A stretch of DNA of 64,000 nt, from assembly GCA_003254925.1 (NCBI GenBank), contig QANZ01050523.1:1-64000 (forward strand). Reading direction: 5' to 3'. The notes under the pieces were generated by a model. The model did not search any database. It worked only from the letters and a program-made list of their open reading frames with translations, and had not been told where the DNA came from. This document shows positions 48,505 through 58,659 of the stretch, one piece after another. The stretch's first letter is position 1; each line of letters begins with the position of its first letter. A program made the position numbers and the translations under genes. The DNA comes from Chamaecrista fasciculata. Taxonomy: Eukaryota > Streptophyta > Magnoliopsida > Fabales > Fabaceae.

Positions 48505-49430
48505 ACTAGATTCATTCGATTCGTTTGATTCATGCTCGAGCTAGATGATGAAAAATTATCATGTCCGGTTCTTTTGGAGGATGGATCTATAAGAATTCAT
48601 CTATCTCAACAACAAAAGAACTTGACTTGAATGATCCTGTATTAAGAGCTAAATTGACTAAAGGAATGGGTCATAATTATTACGAAGAAAACGCATGGCC
48701 CAATGATCTTTTATATATTTTTCTAGATGATGAAAAATTATCATGTCCGGTTTTTTTTGAGGATGGATCTATAAGAATTCACCTATCTCAATAAAAAAAA
48801 GAACTTGACTTGAATGATCCTGTATTAAGAGCTAAATTGACTAAAGGAATGGGTCATAATTATTACGGAGAACACGCATGGCCCAATGATCTTTTATATA
48901 TTTTTCTAGTAGTAATTCTAGGTACTATTGCTTGTAATTGTAACATAAGCTTAGCGATTCTGGAACCATCAATGATTGAGGAACCCGCAAATCCATTTGC
49001 AACTCCTTTGGAAATATTACCTTAATAGTATTTCTTTCCCGTATTTCAAATACTTTGTACAGTGCCCAATAAGTTATTGGGTGTTCTTTTAATGGTTTCA
49101 GTTTCGGCGGGATTATTAACAATACCCTTTTGAATGTTAATAAATTCCAAAACCCATTTTGTAGTCCAGTCACAACAACTATCTTTTTGATTGCTATCGC
49201 ACAGGCATTTTGGTTGGGTATTGGAGCAACATTACCTGATGAGAAATCCCTAACTTTAGGTCTTTTTTAAATTAATTCAATTGTGAAATCAAATATCATG
49301 ATGTGTATTGTGTATCTAGGGAGAATTCGCTTTGAAACCACTAATCCCTAGATACATCTATTCCATTTTGGACCTATTCCAAGTATATGGATTTGTGCTA
49401 GAGATTCAAAACCCACATTATTTTTATATA
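48505..49430 (+). pseudogene. petD: Nuclear plastid DNA insertion: petD 3' intron end, exon 2 and downstream spacer
   Basis: petD encodes subunit IV of the plastid cytochrome b6f complex. The stretch [20 protein letters not shown], then [16 protein letters not shown] and [10 protein letters not shown] is unmistakable. The 5' part matches the end of the petD group II intron, and the sequence after the stop (49270) looks like the petD-rpoA spacer. The copy is dead: a 182-bp tandem duplication of the intron end and exon start (48545-48726, 48727-48909), a stop just after [17 protein letters not shown] residues near 49130, frameshifts, and a start region lost. It sits among transposons in nuclear-type DNA, so it is an insertion rather than plastid genome. 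Confidence 0.9.
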
Positions 49431-49491
49431 GGATAACTTCCGTATTGAATACAACATTTATAGGATAACTTCTGTCTTGAAGAGTATTTAG

Positions 49492-50015
49492 CATAGTGCA
49501 AAAAACTGGACCAGCCATTAACCCGATAGAAGGCTCGGATCACTGGTTCAATGATCCAACCGCTAAGTCACTGGTTCAACCGGTTGAGCCAATTTACTTA
49601 AAAAATACATTTTCAAATATACATATTCATTAAATACACATTAATATCTTATAATAATTTAAATATAAAGTAAAAATTAAACACTTTAATACCCTTTGGA
49701 GCTATTTTGCAATTTTAACCATAACAAGTTTAAAAATTACATATTGACCCCAAATTTTTTTAAAGTTTTCATTTTAGTCCCTAAATAATATGTATTGAGG
49801 GACTAATTTGTAATTTTTTTAAAAAAATTTGGGGTCAATATGTAATTTTACAAACTTTGGCGAGTCAAACCGGTTCACAATTCACCGGTCTACCGGCAGT
49901 TGAACCGGTGACTGGCCGGGTCAACTACATAAACGGTATTTTTGTTTTTCCAGAACGGTCTGGAGTCCAGTTCATCGGTTGAACCGCTCGGTCCGGTCCA
50001 GTTTTTTATACTATG
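49492..50015. mobile_element. hAT MITE with perfect 8-bp target duplication (524 bp)
   Basis: Ends CATAGTGCAAAAAACTGGAC and complement of CCAGTTTTTTATACTATG, flanked by GTATTTAG at 49484-49491 and 50016-50023. Eight-base duplications are the hAT signature. It is the same family as 34047-34559, in inverted orientation. Confidence 0.92.
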
Positions 50016-50209
50016 GTATTTAGTGTTTTTATACGATATCTGCAATTCCTCTCAATTTGTAATCCAATACAAAAATCAATAGGTTTTGTTAGATTAGCTA
50101 TATGTTGTGTATTATCAATTATATGCATATGTGCTGGAAATCTTTGGAGTTACTGCTATATCAGGCTCCTCCCATCAACTACGCCTTTCTGAGTTTTTAC
50201 AACCTCCAC

Positions 50210-50722
50210 TTAGCTTGTTGGAGATTGATGTCCTCTTGATGGTGAAAGTTGTGCATTATTAGCATCATGTACCTACAAGAGTAAAATTATTTTTTAAAAA
50301 GCTAAATTAAATGCAAGAATAATAAAAAATAAATTGTAAAATATAAATGAAGAATGTTCAACACTAACCTGAGTATTTATCAAGTGTGCAAACTCAGGTG
50401 GTATTCTTTCCATCATATTTTGAAAAATGAAGGCTAGAGCATCATTGGTCTTTTTTTGTTGCTCAGTTAATGTTTGCAACTCAGATTGCAATCTATCATG
50501 TCGATCATTTGATGTTTGCAACTCTGATTGCAATCTATTAATTTCTTGTTGCATTGCATTTATAGAGTGAGAATTTTGAGTAGACAATGGAGTGGGTGTA
50601 GGTCCAAAACCTAAACCTCGCACTCTACCCGGACGCTCATTTCCTAATGCGTGTCCAAGTGAATCTTTTGACCTGATAACTTGAGAAAACTCAGATTGTC
50701 CCTCAATTTCTGCTATCTTCTC
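50210..50722 (-). pseudogene. C-terminal exons of a plant En/Spm-type (Transposase_24-like) protein
   Basis: Two minus-strand exons, 50722-50369 and 50272-50210, join in phase 0 with GT-AG borders and end at TAA 50212-50210. The first encodes an IAEIEGQSEFSQV segment, then RVRGLGFGPTPTP and a coiled coil of repeated RLQSELQT units, ending HLINTQ. The pattern is that of the C-terminal part of plant Ptta/En-Spm-associated proteins. I see no upstream exons toward the eIF4A copy (50723-51022), so it is probably a fragment. Assignment rests on the GLGFGPTP and coiled-coil pattern and is moderate. Confidence 0.6.
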
Positions 50723-51022
50723 CTATAAATAATAAAAACACCAAACAATTACAACACAATATATTATCAAAAAAGAAATTTATGAGTTTCATTTTCTAAC
50801 TAAACGTACCCACCCAATCAATTAACCTCTCATCTTCCCCCAATAAAAAAAATTAACTAATTGTATGACGTTAAATATCATTTTCACATATGATGAAAAA
50901 CTCTCCTCATGATCTGTACTTATATTCCATATTAACTAATTATTACGTATCTAATTTGATTTGAGAGACAGAGAATGAGAAGGAAATGAAGAGAGGGGGG
51001 GAGGGTATTCAATATATATATA

Positions 51023-52672
51023 GACATAAAATTGCTTGATACCCTCGAGGGTTAGCTCATCACGTTTTACCAAGATCTTACCGGCTTGTTCATGAACTTC
51101 CTTGTACTATCAAGAGCTTCTGGTGGCATTGTAGCAGAGAACACTCCAACCTGAATTTTACCAGGCAGTAGCTGGAAGATGTCATAGATCTGCAAATACA
51201 AATTAAATGTTAATGTTATGACTTTAACAATGAAAGAGAGCCAATCTTGAAACAAACAAACTTCAAGTGGAGATTAATGCATATCGATATGAGGAGAGTC
51301 AACATGTATATGACAATTGAGATAATGATGCTCAGCCAGTTCAAACAAGTACCTGGTCCTTGAAACCACGAGAAAACATTTCATCAGCCTCATCCAAGAG
51401 AAACATCTTTATGTGATCAGACCGAAGAGATTTTTTACGTAGCATGTCAAACACACGACCAGGAGTACCTACAACAACATGGACACCAGCTTTGAGAATG
51501 CGCCGATCCTCAGGAACACTGGTACCACCTACACAAGCATGAACCTTAACACCAAGGTAATCACCGAGAGCTCGCATAACCTTCTCAATCTGCTGTGCTA
51601 GCTCCTTTTTTGGTGCCAAAACCAAGGCCTGACATTGAACTAAACCATAATCAAGCTGTTGCAAAATTCCAGAGCAGGATATCACTGTCTTGCCAGTTCC
51701 AGATAGTGCCTGTTGAATGACATTGAGACCTTTGCAGGAAGGAACAATTCCCCTCTGCTGGATTGCAGAAGGCCTCTCAGAACCTTCAGAACAAGAATAG
51801 GAAATTACTCATATGATCCACTTGAATACTTCAAAGTGAGTAGATAATTTTAAAAGATTGCCACGAATTGGAAATAACTCGCATGATCTACGTTGAATTC
51901 TTCAATGTGAGTAGATAATTTTGAAAGATTGACCGAAATAAGATTAAATAATAGAGAATCTGACTCAATGCATATGTAATCAGAAGAAAACGAATTCATA
52001 TTCTCTTTTATTATCTTTTAAATATCACTAAGCTTGTGATAAATAACTGGTTTTCCAGATCATTGCCAGTATTGTCATAAATAACTAGTTCTTCATGAAA
52101 TTTAAACCAGATTTATAGCAAATTCAGCTGGTTTGGCAAGTGGCGCCTAAGATTTAAGATTCATATTTGTTATCAGAAGGTGCTGGAACATTGATTCCAT
52201 AGCTAAAGGGTGGGACAAAACAATTTAAACAGCGTAAATACTCACATTATTGTTAAAATACAATAGACATGATGACTTCGAAAGGCCAAATTTTTTAATT
52301 GAGCAATTGACAATCCTACACAAACACACTTAGATTATAACATGTAAACGTGAATATATTTATATAACCAAAAAATTATAAAGAAGCTATATTACCATCA
52401 GCATAAATGCCTCTCAGAAGATTTTCTTGTAATCCCATATCATCAAAAGTATCATAGACCTCGTCATATGAGGCGAAGAATTCTTGTCCATCAGCAGAAA
52501 GCCTGTCCCTGTGCAATTATTTGCCCGTACATCAAATCAAAATTACAGGATAGATACACAATAAATTCAAGCATTAGAAAATAAGATAAAGTACAATAAC
52601 TTACAATTCACTCACTTTAGCATCATATTGGCGAGCATCAAATCGCGTTCCTTCTGGAGCCAAACCTGCCAT
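51023..52672 (-). pseudogene. eIF4A (DEAD-box translation initiation helicase), truncated and frameshifted copy
   Basis: Minus-strand exons 52672-52605, 52508-52396, 51783-51353 and 51189-about 51023 keep plant eIF4A introns, so this is a DNA-level duplicate, not a retrocopy. It begins MAGLAPEGTRFDARQYDAK and keeps the Walker-type SGTGKT, TPGR, DEAD (LDEADEM) and SAT motifs. Damage: the Q-motif region reads [11 protein letters not shown] instead of the usual aromatic form, motif Ia PTREL is PKKEL, and exon 4 has a one-base loss near 51088 followed by a stop. Homology ends at about 51023, after KQFYV, so most of the second RecA domain is missing. It cannot make a working RNA helicase. A spliced N-terminal fragment could still be transcribed. 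Confidence 0.9.
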
Positions 52673-54125
52673 AACTGCAACAAGAAATACTTATGTAAGA
52701 GGAAGCTACAACTTTCTGAAATAGTGTAACATATGGCACAAACAACCAAATTAACAGGGCCTCCTCTTAGCTATGAAAAAGGTATTCTTTGTGGAAAAGG
52801 AGAATATGGTTAAAAGTAAAAGCTGAAAAAGAAAATGAATATTCAAGCAACTTTTCAAATGACTACTCTCATCCAGGTAAAGCTTAATCAAGTACTAAAA
52901 CAAATAAGCATCACTTTGATGAGAAATTTGTAACAGAAGAGCCAAACTTGCAATCCACAGGGTATGAAGTACAAGCATTAAACCTCTGCATTTTTACTAT
53001 CTGGAGGGTAGATTTTAAAGGGCTGCTGGATATCAGCAATCCTGAATATAAAAACTTTAGTGTCAGACACCACATTGCCCACTCCTCCAAGATTCTGAGA
53101 TAGCAAATTTATTGAAAGGACTCACAAGCAGCCAAAGGACCAAAGCTGAGAGGTGACCCAAAAAAAAAGGCGACAATGTCGATGCACATCTCTTGTACAC
53201 AAAAAATTAGGTCCCTACCAGCTAACACTATAAAAATATACCATCCCATCAAAAGCATTCTACAATTATAAACTTGACTATCAAGTAGAACTTTTTAATG
53301 CGTACAATGCCCCACTAATTCCAGATATAATTTATTTACCTGAAACTATCCTGCCAAATGTTTATACATAATATTATTACAAAAAAATGACCATAACAAA
53401 GGGAAACTTGCAATCCACACAGGAAGGAGTTCAAGCATTAAACTTCTGCATTCTTAATATCTGGAGGAGAAATTTCAGAGGGCCAACTGATATAAACCTT
53501 CCACTGTCAGACACCGTTTTGCCCACTCCTCCAAGATTCGGAAAACTCATTTATCAAAAAGGTTCGCCAAGTAGCCCCAAAAAAAAATTACAATGCACGT
53601 ATATTTCAACAAAACAAATAAACAATCCATGCCACAAAAATCCATATAAATGTAATATCTCAGAAAGAAAACATTTCACCAAAGGAAAAAAAAAAAAACA
53701 ATCACATTTCCTCGGTTATACTATCGCTCCAATCTTCATAACAACAAATAAATCACAAATATCAAATCAGGAATCTCTAGGTCGATAAGAAAACTACCAA
53801 GTTTCAAAAACCAAAACAAAAAACGGACCAAGCCCCACAATTTTTACACGAAAACGCCGTTTTCCCATCAGACAGGCGATGCGAAATAAATAGACATAGA
53901 TTGAGAGGTAAAAGTGCAAGAAATACGAAATAAAACGGCATAACAGAAGACGAAGATCTTGAAAAAACGGTACCTGGAAGAGTGTTGAATGGAAGGTAGT
54001 AGAGAAAAGAGCAAAGAAGAGAGTATCGAGAACTGAGATTAGTTGTTGACCAAAAAAAGAGAACTGAGATTAGTTTGGTTTTGTGATGAAGGGAGGCGAA
54101 ACTCTTTAGGTTTAGGTTTTGTAAC
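52673..54125 (-). promoter_or_regulatory. Leader exon, leader intron and promoter region of the eIF4A copy
   Basis: A CT-rich stretch, about 54120-53974 on the minus strand, ends at CCAG followed by gtaccg, a plausible 5' UTR exon and donor. That gives a long leader intron up to about 52680, as eIF4A genes often have. The intron holds a diverged tandem duplication (52937-53117 versus 53399-53553). The element at 54406 starts 0.3 kb upstream. Confidence 0.5.
52937..53553. repeat. Diverged direct duplication in the eIF4A leader intron
   Basis: Blocks at 52937-53117 and 53399-53553 share AAACTTGCAATCCACA, CAAGCATTAAAC.TCTGCAT, TATCTGGAGG, GTGTCAGACACC/CTGTCAGACACC and GCCCACTCCTCCAAGATTC in the same order, about 450 bases apart. 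Confidence 0.8.
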
Positions 54126-54490
54126 AAAGTGAGAGTGATTTGAATTTTGAATGAATAATGTGACGAGGGAAAAAGAAAAAATCTTTAATATTCAAAAGTG
54201 TGGGTTATTGTCAATTTTTTTTTTAAGGAAAAAATTTAGTTTCTAATATATTTATTATTAAGTTCCTCCGATTATAAGTTTTAATTATATTTTCTATCAT
54301 AATTGGTCATATATATAATAAAATTTTTGACATATGTCAAATATCTATTGGAGAATATGATAGCAAACATACAAGGAACTTTATATAAGTTTTGTCCTTT
54401 ATTACAAGGGTTTTTCAATTATTTGCCCTTAGGGCACATGATAAAGATGCATTTATTATTCTTGAAAATATAAAAAGTATGCAGATTTTT

Positions 54491-55166
54491 TTGTGTCAGT
54501 TAATTTATTTCAACTCTTTTCCCCATCGCCTCTCATCCCTCAAGCAGCCGCCGAAGAAGATTGTTGGGACTGCTGCTACTCACAGTGGCGGCAGCACCTC
54601 CTCTCGTTTCCCTTGTCTCTTTTTTTCGTGTCTCTCATATGTGTTGAGATCTGAAGCTTGTGTTCGGGTGGTACCTCTTTCGTTTTCGTTTTCTTATTTT
54701 TCTTCTTCTTGCAATCTTAAATAATCTCAGATCTGAATTTAGTCCCCCTTTTATGGTGGTTTTTTTCAAATTTGTTTTTCTCCCCTTTGATTGGTGGTGT
54801 TTCTTTAGTTTTCTTTATGTTATTATCAGTTTTCAGTCTTCAGCTTTTCCGGATCTTCAGATCTCACGCTCGCTATCTTTTTAGTAAAGTCGGTAGTCTC
54901 TTTATCGTGAAGATGTTTCTCTCTCTGACAAACAGTATATATAGTTGTAAACTTTTTGTTGACAGCACGCATAATGATGTTTTTCATCCTCAAGATATCA
55001 TCCTTATAAGATCAGTGTTCCTTTTTGGAACAATTTATGAGTCTGATTTGCCCTCTAGTTCAACAATGTTTATGTTCTATTATTCTTGTTTATCGGTTTT
55101 GAAGTCTCTTATCGTTTGTAAGTGCCGCTTGGCTATTATTTAATATATTTCTTCCTATTATAAAAA
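54491..55166 (+). mobile_element. Short poly(A)-ended retroposon (LINE-derived or SINE-like) with about 18-bp target duplication
   Basis: Flanked by AAAAGTATGCAGATTTTT at about 54473-54490 and again at about 55168-55185, a long direct repeat of the kind LINE machinery makes. The insert ends in a poly(A) run (55162-55170). Its start is CT- and GC-rich (cccatcgcctctcatccctc, then cagccgccgaagaaga), like a leader. No RT domain is present, so it is non-autonomous, internally deleted, or a retrocopy of an unknown transcript. Confidence 0.75.
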
Positions 55167-55478
55167 AAAAAGTATGCAGATTTTTGTACAACATTAATTG
55201 ATTGACCTTTTTTTTCTTGATAATAATACCCTCATACTCTCTCATTTTTTATATACTTTTTTTAATAAATGTATTTCTTTTTTATTTTTTTTACTCTTGA
55301 TACTTTTTTAACAAAATTATGTGTTAGGGTAAGAAAATGACGTTTTGACTTATTTTTTGTAAATATTTATAAAAAAAAGTATACTTTTTATGTGAAAAAA
55401 GTATACTTTCTGTAAATATTATTTTTCTATAAATAATACCCTCCTCATACAAAATAACGTAATTTTGTTAGAAAAGTA

Positions 55479-55759
55479 CTCCCTCTGTCCTATAATATTT
55501 GCTTTGTTGGAGGATTTTTTTTGTCCCAAAATATCTGATGTTTTACAAAATCAAGAGAGCATTAATTATTTTTTTACAATTCTATCCCTATTAAAAGTCA
55601 AAGCTATTGAATTAGTGAGACTGTGAGAGTAACTAGGAGTAATTTAATGAGGGTAATTTAGTCTTTTAATCTCATTTTCTCTTCATTTGAGGTAAATTAA
55701 TCATTTCCTTGGTCTGTGTGTATTTACCTTAAAAAGCAGATATATTAGGACAGATGGAG
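55479..55759. mobile_element. Stowaway (Tc1/mariner) MITE, 281 bp
   Basis: Ends CTCCCTCTGTCCTATAATAT and complement ATATTAGGACAGATGGAG are flanked by TA on both sides (55477-55478, 55760-55761), the classic Stowaway signature. It splits the right arm of the surrounding long-inverted-repeat element. Confidence 0.92.
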
Positions 55760-55967
55760 TATCAAGAGTGAAAAAAAAATAATAAAGAAATACATTTAGT
55801 AAAAGAAGTATATAAAAAATGAGAGAGTATGAGGGTATTATTGCCAAGAAAAAAGAAAAAAGATTAATCAATTAATGTTGTACAAAAATTTACATACTTT
55901 TTATGTTTTCAAAGATAATAAATGCACCCTTATCATGTGCCCTAAGGGCACATAATAGAAAACCCTT

Positions 55968-58500
55968 TTTAAAATGCCCTTATTAAAATAAGGTTAAATA
56001 CTGAACTTACCTTCACAAATATTTTAATTTTTAAAACTACCCTCATCGAAAATTTAGTGGACCAAAAGTATTGAAGAAAGAACCACCAATATTGTTAAAA
56101 GTTTCGTTGCATCCTTTGCCAAGACGACTCTAGAACCTCGAAAACCATGCCCATTTGATCTGTTAAAATTGTTTAAGCCACGTCCAATCATCCCAATTAG
56201 ACAAATGAGCAGTAGGCTAATTAAACTGTTAATGTTTAGAAATGATTGAGTTGATTCACTCTACTTTGGAAGGCCAACAAGTCAGAGTGAACCCCAATCC
56301 AAGTAGGATTTTGCTCCTTTAGTGACTGTACCATTGCTGCATTATATTATGCATCTTGACCAATTAGAGTGTGAAAGAAGTATTGGTGCACCTACAAGAG
56401 TCAACTTATCAAAAATTGTTTTCATTTTGGACAGATATTCAAATTATTTTCATAGAACTTTTTTTGGTTTGATGGATATTCGCCTTGAGCACCATAACAA
56501 AACTTAATTGAGACACAACTAAGGTTTTGAGATCCAATCTAAAAATCTCTAGTAGTAGTGAAATGTAGCAGTTTAGCACTCGACTTCGGAGTACATGTTC
56601 CACGGAGTCATCCTACTAACATTTTATCAATTGTGAACCATTCTTTGAACATCGAATTTGTCACAAGCTAAGTCCCTTTAGGAATGAGACAATGGCACAT
56701 CAGTCTGGTTAGCAATATGAGACTCCAGTGAGTTACCTTCAATGAGTGATAGTAATGAAGTTTCCGGCACTGGATAATTCTCTCTATCCAACTTGATAGA
56801 GGTGGTTTGGTTTGATAAAAAAAGTATAATGGTAACATTTTTTTTTCTATGATTCTCCTTCATTTCTAGTGTTCCTAATTGTTGGTGCCAAGGGTTATAC
56901 TCAAAATTACTGGGTTGACTCGAGTCTCTACTAGGGCAATTAATATAGTCCACCTATTATTCTTAGGGGTGTTTTAAATCAACCCATATCGGACCAAAGT
57001 AAAAATCGAACTAAATCAAACAATAAGTGATTTAGTTTGATTAAAAATGTATTAAAATTAGTTGGTTTGATTTAGTTGATTTAAAAATACAATTAATCGA
57101 AATGAATTGTTAATATATGTATATATTTGTACTTTTATTTATTATATATGATTACATTTAATACACAAAACTATCATTTTTCTTTTGATCATCATACAAT
57201 TGGGCACTTTTTTTATTATGATATTTTATTGTCTCATAAAAATATCTCATTTTAGTCACTAAAAAACTAAAATTTTCATTCTTTACTATTCTTTTTCTCA
57301 AATATCTTATCTTAATTGTCGATCATTTCCTCCTTCAATCCTTAATTATATGACTCAATACTCCTAAATGCTTTAGTCTGTTTTACTTTTATTATTAAAC
57401 TGCTCAAAATGTCATTTTATTAGTTTATTTTAATTTAGTTAAGCAAATTATTTTTAACTACTTAAATAAAAATTACTTCAAAATTCAAACCGATATGAAT
57501 AGTTTGACTAAGAATTTATTCAAAATTGTCCAAATTGCCCAACAAACAACCCTAGACTATATGATCAATCAATTCAATTTTTTTTATTTACACAATCAAA
57601 CCGTTAAAAATATATTTTTTTAATGAAATATATATATTGGACAATATATATTAATGACCACAATCAATATTAAAAAATATATATTTGGTCATTAATCACC
57701 ATTAATCATTAATATATATTAAAAAAAAGAAATTCAAACCGTTAATGGCACTTTTGTAATATTGATTGGTCATTAATGGTGATTTTATAATATTGATTAA
57801 GTCAAATTGCTGTCTCACTTACCCTTAAACTCCAATACATGTTAAAAATAATTTATCAAACAAGGTTTTTTAAGTTTTTATTTTTGAAAACATGTTTTTA
57901 AAACCAAGTTTAAGAATTATTTTAGAGAAACAATTTTTAGAAAATAAAATCAAACAGACCCAATATTCCTGGGACTAATTTTCTTATCTGCATATCAAAC
58001 ATAGGACTATTCCGGAGCTCATAATTCCAAAAGTACTTTTCCAATTCACATACCAAACACTCTCTAGGGGTACAACTCAAAATGACCATAGTACAATGTT
58101 AGTTTTACTTGTATCCCTAAAATTTTCTTTCAAGTTAATTATATATTCAAATCTCCATATTTTACATTTGAATTAACTATAACCATTATCATTATATATA
58201 TATATATATATATGTTAGTGTGTATATCTATGAAGTATGGACACTGACATAGATACAGACACACCGACACATTAAATTCTTAAAATTATACGACACGACA
58301 CGATATATATTTATATATAAAAATAATTAAAAGTTTATAAATAAAAATAAAAAATTTAAAAATTACAATATTACAATATATATAAAAGTAATAGTATATA
58401 TATATTTATATTATTATTATTTTATATTATTTATCATATTAAAGTCATAAAAAATAACTTAATATTTTAAAATTTATAAACATGTGTGAGTGTGTATATA
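55968..58500. other. Spacer with MITE-like remnants, no gene recognised
   Basis: A hAT-like remnant may span about 56965-57556 (aggggtgttttaaatcaacc ... aacaaacaaccct). A small ttaatcaccattaatcattaat cluster lies near 57690. TA repeats occur near 58196-58212. The short open frames at 56322-56507 and 56678-56953 have no recognised domain. Confidence 0.45.
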
Positions 58501-58659
58501 TATATGCAAGAGACCGAGAGCGGGAGTGAGAGAGGACTGTCTTCTTCCTCAATGAACCACAAGAGCTCAAGGCGGAACCAAGTGCTCAATAGTGTGAGGT
58601 GACACCAAAATAGGGTTCGCGAAAGCCATACAATAGTGAAGAAATACAGAAGCCTTTCA

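Larger units (their letters stand above)
54406..55967. mobile_element. Long-inverted-repeat (foldback/MULE-like) element carrying two later insertions
   Basis: The ends AAGGGTTTTTCAATTATTTG and complement AAGGGTTTTCTATTATGTG lead into arms of about 300 bp once the insertions are removed. Each arm contains the palindrome-like GTGCCCTTAGGGCAC (GCCCTTAGGGC), then CATTTATTAT, AAAAAGTATG and ATACCCTCATACTCTCTCAT. The left arm is interrupted at about 54490 by a retroposon and the right arm at 55479 by a Stowaway MITE. The central loop is about 55290-55450. No target duplication was identified. Confidence 0.8.

Noticed and set aside
48505..49430. Functional plastid petD gene
   Set aside because: Duplication, frameshift and stops, set among nuclear transposons.
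54392..55143. Open frames in the retroposon as a host gene
   Set aside because: T-rich, overlapping frames with no domain, inside an insertion bounded by a target duplication and poly(A).
58636..58659. Upstream GTG start for the TRB gene
   Set aside because: Plant nuclear genes rarely start at GTG, and ATG 58660 yields the family MGNQK start.
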